Source of the DNA: Candidatus Woesearchaeota archaeon
Lineage (GTDB): Archaea > Nanobdellota > Nanobdellia > Woesearchaeales > ARS49
DNA: 8,393 bases
Assembly: GCA_016203265.1 (NCBI GenBank)
Contig: JACQNB010000037.1
Span: forward strand, 1-8,393
Direction of reading: 5' to 3'
Part shown: positions 1 through 5,946 of the stretch, piece by piece
How the letters are laid out: each line of letters opens with the position of its first letter
Numbering within the stretch: the first letter of the stretch is position 1
Position numbers and translations under genes: made by a program
Notes under the pieces: model-generated
The model's input: the letters and a program-made list of their open reading frames with translations, nothing else
Told to the model about the DNA's origin: nothing
The model's database searches: none

Positions 1-1
1 C

Positions 2-598
2 TACCTCTACGTGTCCGGCCCGAACACGCAAGTCATCGCATTTGCCGGCAAAAAGATGCGCATCTTCGGCGAAACGTTGGACAACGGACTGGGAAACATC
101 CTCGACAAGTTCGCGCGCGACGCAGGGTTGGGATTTCCGGGCGGACCCAAGATCGAGCAGCTTGCCAAAAAATCAAATACGCTCATCGAGCTTCCGTACG
201 TCGTGAAAGGCATGGACGTCTCCTTTGCCGGCATGCTCACCAAAGCACAACAGTTGCTCGCGAAAGGAGAAAAGGTCGAAGACTTATGCTACTCGCTCCA
301 AGAAACCAGCTTCGCGATGCTCGCGGAAGTGACCGAGCGAGCGCTCGCGCATTGTGATAAGAAAGAAGTGCTATTAATCGGAGGCGTTGCCGCAAACCAA
401 CGATTATGCCGAATGCTTGACGACATGTGCAACGCGAGAAAAGCCATCTTCAAAGCCGTTCCATTAGCATACTCAGGCGACCAAGGCGTCATGATCGCGT
501 GGCAAGGCTGGATTGAGCACGAACACGGCGCCACGAACAAAACAACCGACATAGAGCCCCACGAACGCGTCGATGAGATCAAAGTAACCTGGCGCTAG
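2..598 (+). CDS. kae1: Kae1/TsaD, tRNA t6A37 threonylcarbamoyltransferase (5'-truncated)
   Basis: This is the C-terminal part of Kae1, the catalytic subunit of the KEOPS complex, which transfers threonylcarbamoyl to A37 of ANN-decoding tRNAs. It acts in the cytoplasm with Bud32, Cgi121 and Pcc1. The frame is open to the left edge, so the start and the HxxxH metal-binding histidines are missing. Visible are the ASKHA nucleotide-site segment YLYVSGPNTQVIAF, the GETLDNGLGNILDKFAR region, GGPKIEQLA, the LIGGVAANQRL loop, and a late SGDQGVMIAWQG segment carrying the conserved metal-site Asp. Two positions depart from the common forms SGGNTQ/SGANTQ and GDNGAMIA, namely Pro in the first and Gln in the second. 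The protein stops right after VTWR, where the Bud32 kinase follows in fused archaeal versions, so this is a stand-alone Kae1. It overlaps the convergent vapC stop by 4 nt. The family call is firm. Confidence 0.95.
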   Translation, partial: YLYVSGPNTQVIAFAGKKMRIFGETLDNGLGNILDKFARDAGLGFPGGPKIEQLAKKSNTLIELPYVVKGMDVSFAGMLTKAQQLLAKGEKVEDLCYSLQETSFAMLAEVTERALAHCDKKEVLLIGGVAANQRLCRMLDDMCNARKAIFKAVPLAYSGDQGVMIAWQGWIEHEHGATNKTTDIEPHERVDEIKVTWR

Positions 599-960
599 AG
601 TTCTATCAGACGCAATCCCTTGACCCGCCTGAAACTCTTGTCGAATGACACCAACGTCGCGTCCTGCGCAAGACAGATGCCCGCAATCATCGCGTCCGTT
701 GACGAAAGCGGAGCGTTTTTCAGCGCCTGCTGGATTTTCGCGCCGTGTCGCGCGGCGTTCTCGTCATGAGAAATAATCTGCATGCCCCGCAACATCGCGT
801 CATAGATATTCGTAAGGCGTTCAGGAACGCCGACCAAGATCTCATGCATGCTCACGCTCGTTGTTGCCGCGGGAGCCTCCCCAATCGTCTTCATGACCGC
901 CCGCGCACGGGGAGCATCATGCGCGACATCAATTATTACGTCTGAATCGAGCACGTACAC
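595..960 (-). CDS. vapC: VapC-type PIN-domain toxin (ribonuclease)
   Basis: This is a 121-aa PIN-domain protein, the usual size for a VapC toxin, a Mg-dependent endoribonuclease that is held inactive by VapB. From the chosen start the acidic active-site set is D5 (VYVLDSDVIID), E40 (SMHEILVG), D89 (LSSTDAMIAG) and D107 (LVSFDKSF), the classic PIN order. The start is GTG at 960: a GGAGGG Shine-Dalgarno lies 6 nt upstream, and the protein then begins directly with the first PIN beta strand. An in-frame ATG at 990 would only add a non-conserved leader. The gene overlaps the end of vapB by 32 nt, so the two are translationally coupled as in most VapBC operons. It converges on kae1. All catalytic acids are present, so the toxin is probably active. 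RNA target unknown. Confidence 0.92.
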   Translation of the reverse strand: MYVLDSDVIIDVAHDAPRARAVMKTIGEAPAATTSVSMHEILVGVPERLTNIYDAMLRGMQIISHDENAARHGAKIQQALKNAPLSSTDAMIAGICLAQDATLVSFDKSFRRVKGLRLIEL

Positions 961-1192
961 GCGCAACCCTCCGTTCCATGCTTTCATCAAGATTCTTGCG
1001 CCAATCAGCCATTCGTGCTTTCGTCTCCGCGAATTCCTTGCCCGTCATCTTGACCGCGCCGACAAGGTCGCGGACGAGCAGTTTCCGGCCGTACGTCCGG
1101 CGCAATAATGCGCTGAAACTTTCGCCAGGAAGTTTTGCGCGGCCCGCGAGCGCGTACGCGTCGTCCGCCACCGTCATCGTCTTGAAGCCCAT
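929..1192 (-). CDS. vapB: VapB-type antitoxin (DUF217-like)
   Basis: This is an 87-aa partner of the adjacent VapC. Its N-terminal half (MGFKTMTVADDAYALAG then LPGESFSALLRR) matches the archaeal VapB/DUF217 pattern: a beta strand 'KTxTVxDDAY' followed by 'GESFSxLLRR', probably a ribbon-helix-helix-like DNA-binding and dimer domain. The C-terminal part, about residues 50-87, is charged and Arg-rich (ERRVARVRARFRRNN) and is the likely VapC-binding arm. The start is ATG 1192 because a TATA box at 1213-1222 places transcription initiation at this codon. The upstream in-frame ATG at 1213 lies within the promoter and is rejected, as is the much longer open frame reaching to 1561 under the caspase gene. 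VapB normally represses its own operon; a matching palindrome lies just upstream. Family call good, DUF assignment from pattern only. Confidence 0.87.
   Translation of the reverse strand: MGFKTMTVADDAYALAGRAKLPGESFSALLRRTYGRKLLVRDLVGAVKMTGKEFAETKARMADWRKNLDESMERRVARVRARFRRNN
967..972 (-). promoter_or_regulatory. Shine-Dalgarno of vapC inside vapB
   Basis: GGAGGG on the minus strand ends 6 nt before the GTG at 960. It is the clearest ribosome binding site in the window and decides the vapC start. It lies within the vapB coding sequence, as expected for the internal gene of an operon. Confidence 0.75.
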
Positions 1193-1200
1193 GCCATGTT

Positions 1201-1214
1201 TATGTTTAAACATA
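1201..1214. promoter_or_regulatory. Perfect 14-bp palindrome, candidate vapBC operator
   Basis: TATGTTTAAACATA is its own reverse complement. It lies between the vapB TATA box (1213-1222, abutting by two bases) and the vapB start at 1192, covering about -9 to -22 of the inferred transcription start. Binding there would block polymerase, matching the known autorepression of VapBC operons. No binding evidence is available from sequence. Confidence 0.55.
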
Positions 1215-1222
1215 TATTTAAA
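1213..1222 (-). promoter_or_regulatory. TATA box of vapBC promoter
   Basis: TTTAAATATA on the minus strand, preceded by a BRE-like GCAACC. Its centre is about 25 bp from ATG 1192, which fits a leaderless transcript beginning at the start codon. Confidence 0.7.
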
Positions 1223-1246
1223 GGTTGCGCCGGAACAGAAGCAAAC

Positions 1247-1255
1247 ATTTAAATA
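1247..1255 (+). promoter_or_regulatory. TATA box of the caspase-like gene
   Basis: ATTTAAATA preceded by GCAAAC (BRE-like). Its centre is about 26 bp upstream of ATG 1277, again predicting a leaderless message. It faces away from the vapBC TATA box, about 30 bp away, so the two promoters share one short divergent region. Confidence 0.7.
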
Positions 1256-1276
1256 AACACTTTCGCGCGCTGCCGT

Positions 1277-3580
1277 ATGCGCACACAAAAGAGGTTTGTG
1301 CTCCTTCTGTTCACGTTGCTCTTCATCGCGGCCTGCCAACCAGGCGATGAGCTCTCCTTGGACCAGGCAGGCTTGCTCGTCTATAATCAAGTCATCATGG
1401 CAAGCCCGAACAAAGACGCGCTGATGCTGTATCCCTGGCCCGAAAAGCTCGACGCCGGCGACAAGGTGTTCAGCGCATTCGGCACCGAAATCGCGTTCAA
1501 GGTCGAAAGCCCCAGCTGGTTCTTCTGGATTGACGACGAACCCGGCGCGCGGTTCGAGCACAAAAACCGGCTCGTGCTCGTCGACGCCCGCACGTCAAAC
1601 GTGCGGATCGCCGAAAGCGGGTTCTGGCCCTTCGTCAACCAGTACAGCATGTGGGACGGGAATACGCAGAAGACCACCGTGCCGCCCATCACCGGCAACA
1701 TCGTCCTTTCCCACAGCGCGCGAGCTGCCATTCCCACGATCAAAATCACCGGCCTGGACATCGCGGGCACGGGACCGTCACTGGCGCAGGATTGCCCGTG
1801 CACCAACCCCAAGAAGTACGCGCTCGTCATCTCAGGCGAGGACGAGCCGAGCAACGGATTCACGGCAGACGCCACAAACATGGCCAACCAGCTCGCAAGC
1901 GACGGCTATGAAGTCACCACGCTCCTGCCCATGACGGGAAGCACCCCGCTCAGCGCAGTCACCGGACAGGACATCGCAGGAGTTGGCGGGAGCAAGGCAA
2001 ACCCCTCAACGCCCGCGAACATCAAGGCGCAAATCGCAATCCTCGCCGGAAAGGCACGCTCCTGCGACGAGATCCTCATCTACATCTCGACGCACGGCAC
2101 GCGGACGAACTGCGACCGGCTCAAGGCGCTCTTCTCCGGCAACCACCCGAACGGCGTGTCCGTCGACCTCATGTCCGGCATCGCGGAAGGCACGCGCGAC
2201 ATCGGAGGCGTCGCCGAAAGCAAGATCGACGGCCAACTCTGCCTCAAGGCAGACCCGCCGTTGCGCGTGAAGTACGCCCCGACAGGCCTGACCGCGCGCG
2301 ACATCGCGGGCCTCGGGGAAAGCTTGACGGGAATCAGACTACCCGCTGCCAACGAGCGCGTCGTCGGCAACCCCGATGGCGGATTCATCGGCATGGACGA
2401 CATCAACGCAGCGTTAGAAGGAATGTATAGCGGCAACGTCAACATCATCCTCGACAGCTGTTATTCCGGCGCGGCAACGGACGCGCTCGCAGGAGACGGC
2501 AGGACCGTCATCACCTCAACTGATGCGTACTCAACCGCAGGAGGCTCAAGCGATGGCGGACTGTTCACGAACGCATTGCTCGAAGGGCTGAAGAAAGGCC
2601 AAGGGCTCAAGGAAGCCACCGCGGGCGCGACGCCCGGCCTGGAAGCGGGAACATCAGGACTTGTGCAACACCCGCAATATTCACAAGGCAAACAAAAAAC
2701 TCCGTGCCCCGACGTCCTACCCAAGCCAACCACTGACTGCTTCGAAAACTGGGTCTGCGACCCGTGGAGCGCGCAAGAATTTGGTCCGTGCATCAACGGC
2801 GTGATGACCGGCACGAAATCACGCGGCTGCGTCGAAAAGAACCATTGCGGTACGAGCGCGTTCCAGCCGCCCCTGACTGAAACCACAACCCAGCCGTGCG
2901 TCACCGACATCATCACCGGCTGCACTCCTGCCTGGAACTGCGGCGCCTGGAGTTCCTGGAGCACGTGCGCCAACGGACAGGAGACGCGCATGAAAACCTG
3001 CACGGACACCAACGGATGCCAATCAACAACCGGCAAGCCCGCCACGACCGAGTCGCGCGCTTGCGGCGACAACATCCCCTCATGCACTGAATCATGGACG
3101 TGCGGCGCCTGGAGTTCCTGGAGCACGTGCGAGAGCAGCACACAATCGCGGACGCGCACGTGCACCGACTCAAGCGCCTGCGGCACTTCGTATGACCGAC
3201 CGGACACGTCAGAATCACAAAGCTGCGGACCGAGCTATCACGAGAAAGAGGCGTTCCTCGACGCGATTGCAGGCGGCAGCACGTCCATCGGCACCGGCAC
3301 GAAGACCTTCAGCCTGAGCGCGGGTCAGAGCGCCGTCTACGTCTTCAACGTCGACCCCAGCAAGACCTATGAACAGGCAGTCACGGCATCGACCGGCGTC
3401 GCAATATCCACCCAGCAACGCTACGGCCCGCCGCAATTGACATACACCGACACCGCACCCGGCACGTTCACGTTCTCAGGCGGACCAGTCATGGAAGCGG
3501 GCGACCAGCAGCAAGTGTCCATTACGATAGGACCGGCCGACAGCGCGACGACAGGCCAGATAACGATGAGCGAAGAGTAG
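1277..3580 (+). CDS. Exported caspase-like (clan CD) cysteine protease with three TSP1-like repeats
   Basis: A 767-aa secreted protein. Residues 1-20 are a signal sequence (KR, then a hydrophobic run) ending in a lipobox-like FIAAC, so C20 may be lipid-anchored outside the membrane. Residues about 21-155 form an N-terminal domain with PSWFFWIDDEPGARFEH and LVDARTSNV; it may be an inhibitory prodomain. The caspase-like domain runs from about 178 (KKYALVISGEDEP) to about 470. The catalytic His is H273 in IYISTHGT and the nucleophile is C395 in NIILDSCYSGAA, followed by a typical SSDGGLFTNALLEGL segment. His and Cys are 122 residues apart, well above the usual roughly 50, so there is an insertion holding two of four DIAG-like motifs. 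Residues 488-650 carry three six-cysteine repeats with CGAWSSWSTC cores, and 655-767 look beta-rich. The start is set by a leaderless-type promoter. The gene is monocistronic, between divergent vapBC and a convergent membrane gene. The substrate is unknown. Fold call strong, lipid anchor moderate. Confidence 0.85.
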   Translation: MRTQKRFVLLLFTLLFIAACQPGDELSLDQAGLLVYNQVIMASPNKDALMLYPWPEKLDAGDKVFSAFGTEIAFKVESPSWFFWIDDEPGARFEHKNRLVLVDARTSNVRIAESGFWPFVNQYSMWDGNTQKTTVPPITGNIVLSHSARAAIPTIKITGLDIAGTGPSLAQDCPCTNPKKYALVISGEDEPSNGFTADATNMANQLASDGYEVTTLLPMTGSTPLSAVTGQDIAGVGGSKANPSTPANIKAQIAILAGKARSCDEILIYISTHGTRTNCDRLKALFSGNHPNGVSVDLMSGIAEGTRDIGGVAESKIDGQLCLKADPPLRVKYAPTGLTARDIAGLGESLTGIRLPAANERVVGNPDGGFIGMDDINAALEGMYSGNVNIILDSCYSGAATDALAGDGRTVITSTDAYSTAGGSSDGGLFTNALLEGLKKGQGLKEATAGATPGLEAGTSGLVQHPQYSQGKQKTPCPDVLPKPTTDCFENWVCDPWSAQEFGPCINGVMTGTKSRGCVEKNHCGTSAFQPPLTETTTQPCVTDIITGCTPAWNCGAWSSWSTCANGQETRMKTCTDTNGCQSTTGKPATTESRACGDNIPSCTESWTCGAWSSWSTCESSTQSRTRTCTDSSACGTSYDRPDTSESQSCGPSYHEKEAFLDAIAGGSTSIGTGTKTFSLSAGQSAVYVFNVDPSKTYEQAVTASTGVAISTQQRYGPPQLTYTDTAPGTFTFSGGPVMEAGDQQQVSITIGPADSATTGQITMSEE
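2738..3226 (+). repeat. Three thrombospondin-1-like cysteine repeats (coding)
   Basis: Within the caspase-like protein, repeat 1 is C488-C541, repeat 2 C549-C596 and repeat 3 C603-C650. Each has six cysteines. The spacings of repeats 2 and 3 are identical (6, 9, 11, 6, 15) and those of repeat 1 are looser (6, 11, 13, 6, 17). Repeats 2 and 3 share a W-x-C-G-A-W-S-S-W-S-T-C core and an R-x-(K/R)-T-C-T-D strand, as in eukaryotic TSP1 domains, which use three disulfides and a Trp/Arg ladder. At DNA level 2939-2969 and 3101-3131 are identical over 31 bp with a 162-bp (54-codon) period. Confidence 0.85.
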
Positions 3581-3626
3581 GACGATATTCGCGCCCCACG
3601 AGCGCGGCGACACCATCAACGTGGCG

Positions 3627-4370
3627 TTAATCCACGTGAAAGTCGTGCTCTTCTGACTTCGCGAACGCCGCATACATCAGCGTGAAGAAACCTGCCGCGA
3701 GCACGAGGTGCGCAAGCCACCACAACACGTTCCAGGGCTTACCCAGCAGGAAAAGCAGCGACGATGACGCGAGGAACGCGGCCACGAGCAGAGTCAACGA
3801 ACCCATCATGTTCTTGTGGTTCGACCAGGCGTGCAGCAATGGCAGCATGATTACCAGTGTCAACAGGCTCAACAACTCGAAGAACTTGACTTCGGAAATT
3901 GTGAGCGTCAACGATGTGGCAATCACGAACGTGACCACTGAAAGCAGAAGCGACAGCCCGACGACAAGCCACAAGCCCATCTTGCGCTCAACCGCGAACG
4001 GGTTGGCCAACAGCGCGATTGACACGCACCACGCGAACACGAGCCGCGACACCGGACCGTAGATGAGGAACAGGCCGAGGTTGGGGCTCATCGTGAACAG
4101 GCCGTGGAACGCGTAGATGACGCCGAACGACACGTAGCCCCACGACAGCCACCGGAAGAAGCTGTTGTGCGATGAGATATACGCCGTGCGAGCAGCGATG
4201 CCCAACAGCACGCTGACCACACAAGCGCTCAATATCACGACCATGTGCACCGACTCCAGCTTATAGACATCAGTGACTGAAACACCACGCCACAACGCGA
4301 AGAACAAGATGACCGGAATCAGCGCGATTGACCCAATCATCAGCGCACGGAACAACGGCAGGAGACGCAT
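3627..4370 (-). CDS. Polytopic (7-8 helix) membrane protein, possible sensor without output domain
   Basis: A 247-aa integral membrane protein that I do not recognise as a named family. Hydrophobic helices appear near residues 9-27, 41-60, 71-91, 97-122, 131-152, 162-180, 190-209 and 214-236, ending in a short acidic/His tail (KSEEHDFHVD). Residues in the membrane half include KLESVHMVVI, GVIYAFHGLF and LLHAWSNHKN; membrane-facing histidines of this kind occur in 7TM sensor regions such as MASE-type domains, but the resemblance is impressionistic. There is no kinase, cyclase or other signalling domain. ATG 4370 is preferred because a TATA box lies about 27 bp upstream, giving a leaderless message. 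It is divergent from the KaiC-nitroreductase operon with a near-mirror promoter, so the two may be co-controlled. It could instead be a transporter or cytochrome-like protein. Confidence 0.8.
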   Translation of the reverse strand: MRLLPLFRALMIGSIALIPVILFFALWRGVSVTDVYKLESVHMVVILSACVVSVLLGIAARTAYISSHNSFFRWLSWGYVSFGVIYAFHGLFTMSPNLGLFLIYGPVSRLVFAWCVSIALLANPFAVERKMGLWLVVGLSLLLSVVTFVIATSLTLTISEVKFFELLSLLTLVIMLPLLHAWSNHKNMMGSLTLLVAAFLASSSLLFLLGKPWNVLWWLAHLVLAAGFFTLMYAAFAKSEEHDFHVD

Positions 4371-4392
4371 GCCTGCCCCGTGGCACGCTCAC

Positions 4393-4404
4393 TATTTAAA
4401 CTTA
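4393..4404 (-). promoter_or_regulatory. BRE/TATA promoter of the membrane protein gene
   Basis: On the minus strand the sequence reads ACTAAG (BRE-like) then TTTAAATA. The TATA centre is about 27 bp from ATG 4370. The TAAGTTT core recurs in inverted orientation at 4423-4429, in the promoter of the divergent operon. Confidence 0.65.
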
Positions 4405-4422
4405 GTTGTGGGAACAAACCAA

Positions 4423-4434
4423 TAAGTTTTTAAG
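4423..4434 (+). promoter_or_regulatory. BRE/TATA promoter of the KaiC-nitroreductase operon
   Basis: AATAAG (BRE-like) then TTTTTAAG. Its distance to ATG 4458 is nearly the same (35 vs 34 bp from TAAGTTT) as that of the mirrored promoter to ATG 4370. This supports ATG 4458 over the TTG at 4437, which would sit on the promoter itself. The TATA match is weaker than the others in the window. Confidence 0.55.
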
Positions 4435-4457
4435 GATTGTATATTAAAACGACTGAC

Positions 4458-5369
4458 ATGAGAGGTGCGAGAAAAAAAAGTCCGCTAATGGCAAGGATAG
4501 ACATGGCCGCGCTCCACAAGAAGATTGAAAAGAGCGCGTCACCATTGCAGGCCGAGATTAAAAAACAACGCAAGCACCTGTTGCCAATACTGAAAACAAC
4601 GGAAACGCAAAAACGCCACACCGGCACCTTTCTTACGACAGGCATTCCCGGATTCGACGACCTGTTCGAACACGGCATCCCGAAGGGCAACACCGTCATC
4701 ATCGCCGGAGGCACCGGCTCGGGCAAGACCATCTTCTGCCTCCAGACACTCATCAACCACGCGCGCAAGGGCGAAAAATGCCTGTACATGAGTTTTGAGG
4801 AATCCGAAACGCGGCTCATCAAGCACATGGAGGACTTCGGCTGGGATCCCCAACCGCTGATCAAGAAAGGCACCCTGCTCGTGCGCCGGTTCAACCCCTT
4901 CGAAATCACGCGGAGCGTCGACGCGCTCCTTCTGAAGGCGAAAGGCGAACTGCTCATCGACATCGAACCCATCATCTTCCCGGACGGATTCATCCCAGAA
5001 GTCATCGTGCTCGATTCGCTCACGGCCATCGCGTCCGCGTTCACGGACAAAGAGGACAGTTACCGCATCTACATCGAACAGCTGTTCAGGTTCTTCGAAC
5101 AACTGAATGCAACTGCATTCCTCGTCACCGAGACCGAACAGGTGCCGAAGATCTTCAGCGCGTCCGGTGTCGAGGAGTTCCTCGCCGACGGTGTCATCGT
5201 GCTGTACGCAATCAAGCACGGCAACACGCGCGAGAACGCCGTTGAAGTGTTGAAGATGCGCGGCGAGAAGCACCAGAAAAAGATTGTCGCAATGCAGATC
5301 AGCGACAAGGGCATCACCGTCTACCCCGAACAGGAAGTGTTCAATAGCGTCGAGAAGAATGACGCATAA
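4458..5369 (+). CDS. KaiC-like RecA-fold ATPase, single domain
   Basis: A 303-aa protein with one KaiC domain. Landmarks are TTGIPGFDDLFEHGIPKG (residues about 60-77), Walker A GGTGSGKT (84-91), the paired glutamates E114-E115 of MSFEES that serve catalysis in KaiC, Walker B EVIVLDSLTA (181-190, D186) and the LKMRGEKH motif (265-272). It should bind and hydrolyse ATP in the cytoplasm, probably as a ring or filament. Cyanobacterial KaiC is a double-domain clock protein; single-domain archaeal members mostly have unknown or signalling roles, so no circadian role is implied. Residues 1-55 are a basic, helix-prone extension before the usual domain start. It heads a tight four-gene unit with two nitroreductases and a P-loop-less relative. 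The related motor ATPase ArlH (FlaH) is unlikely, since no archaellum genes are nearby. Confidence 0.9.
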   Translation: MRGARKKSPLMARIDMAALHKKIEKSASPLQAEIKKQRKHLLPILKTTETQKRHTGTFLTTGIPGFDDLFEHGIPKGNTVIIAGGTGSGKTIFCLQTLINHARKGEKCLYMSFEESETRLIKHMEDFGWDPQPLIKKGTLLVRRFNPFEITRSVDALLLKAKGELLIDIEPIIFPDGFIPEVIVLDSLTAIASAFTDKEDSYRIYIEQLFRFFEQLNATAFLVTETEQVPKIFSASGVEEFLADGVIVLYAIKHGNTRENAVEVLKMRGEKHQKKIVAMQISDKGITVYPEQEVFNSVEKNDA

Positions 5370-5391
5370 ACAAAGGCAAGGGAACAAAGAA

Positions 5392-5943
5392 ATGAGAAGT
5401 TTTTTGGAACTGGCGAAAGCGCGGAAAACAACCTATGAGTTCTCAACCGAGTCCGTCGACGGACGCAATCTCGCGCTCATCCTTGAGGCCGGACGCTGGG
5501 CGCCGAGCTGTACGAACACGCAGCCCTGGAGCTTCATCGTCATCAAGAACAGGGAACACATTGAAAGGCTCATGCAGACCGCGAACTACGGCGATTTCCA
5601 CGGCACACCCCATCTGATGGTCGCGCTCGTGCTGCGCGCCGAGTTATGCCTCGGAAAGCATCGGGTCTGCTTCCGCAGCAAGGCATCAGGCACATACGAC
5701 TCGTACATGAGCGTCGCGATGGCAGGTCTGCAGATGCTGTTGCAGGCGGAAGAGGCGCACATCGACAGCTGCCTCCTCACTCCCGACCCGGCAAAGGTCA
5801 AAAGACTGCTCCACATAAAACAGGAAGACGCCGTCCCCCTGCTCATCGGATTCGGCCACATGAAACCCGGCAGTTTCCAGAAAAAACGGGAACGCCGGCC
5901 GTTGAAGGATCAACTGTACCATGAATATTTCGGCAAGAACTGA
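5392..5943 (+). CDS. Nitroreductase-family flavoprotein, copy 1
   Basis: A 183-aa protein of the FMN-dependent nitroreductase superfamily, enzymes that use NAD(P)H to reduce nitro compounds, quinones or other acceptors, normally as homodimers. The N-terminal ARKTTYEF strand holds the phosphate-binding Arg/Lys position, AGRWAPSCTNTQPWSF (33-48) is the family signature, and LIGFGHMKPG near the C-terminus is the last conserved loop. Three cysteines are shared with the next gene: C40 in the signature, and C86 and C93 around a GKHRVC loop. The start ATG 5392 matches the N-terminus of the paralogue. An in-frame ATG at 5359, overlapping the kaiC-like stop, is possible but adds unaligned residues. 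It lies 22 nt after the kaiC-like gene. It is on the short side for the family. Substrate not predictable. Confidence 0.9.
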   Translation: MRSFLELAKARKTTYEFSTESVDGRNLALILEAGRWAPSCTNTQPWSFIVIKNREHIERLMQTANYGDFHGTPHLMVALVLRAELCLGKHRVCFRSKASGTYDSYMSVAMAGLQMLLQAEEAHIDSCLLTPDPAKVKRLLHIKQEDAVPLLIGFGHMKPGSFQKKRERRPLKDQLYHEYFGKN

Positions 5944-5946
5944 CCC

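Noticed and set aside
929..1561. vapB as a 210-aa protein starting at 1561
   Set aside because: The extra N-terminal part lies antisense to the caspase-like gene and crosses both promoters. The VapB pattern and the TATA spacing support ATG 1192.
2461..3207. Long antisense open frame of 248 codons under the caspase-like gene
   Set aside because: It mirrors the codon pattern of the + strand gene, has no recognisable domain, and the + strand protein has clear catalytic motifs and cysteine repeats.
3619..3637. ACGTGG/CCACGT inverted repeat between the convergent caspase-like and membrane protein genes, considered as a terminator
   Set aside because: The stem is only 6 bp, has no T-tract on either strand and includes the stop codon of the membrane gene.
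4437..4457. TTG start for the KaiC-like protein
   Set aside because: It lies immediately after the TATA element, where transcription has probably not begun; ATG 4458 fits the leaderless spacing.
4458..5369. Circadian clock KaiC or archaellum ArlH as specific assignments
   Set aside because: Only one KaiC domain, no kaiA/kaiB and no arl genes nearby; the family level is all the sequence supports.
4430..5387. Antisense open frames of 206 and 282 codons opposite the KaiC-like gene
   Set aside because: They are shadows of the GC-rich KaiC-like coding sequence and have no family features; the + strand has Walker A, Walker B and catalytic glutamates.
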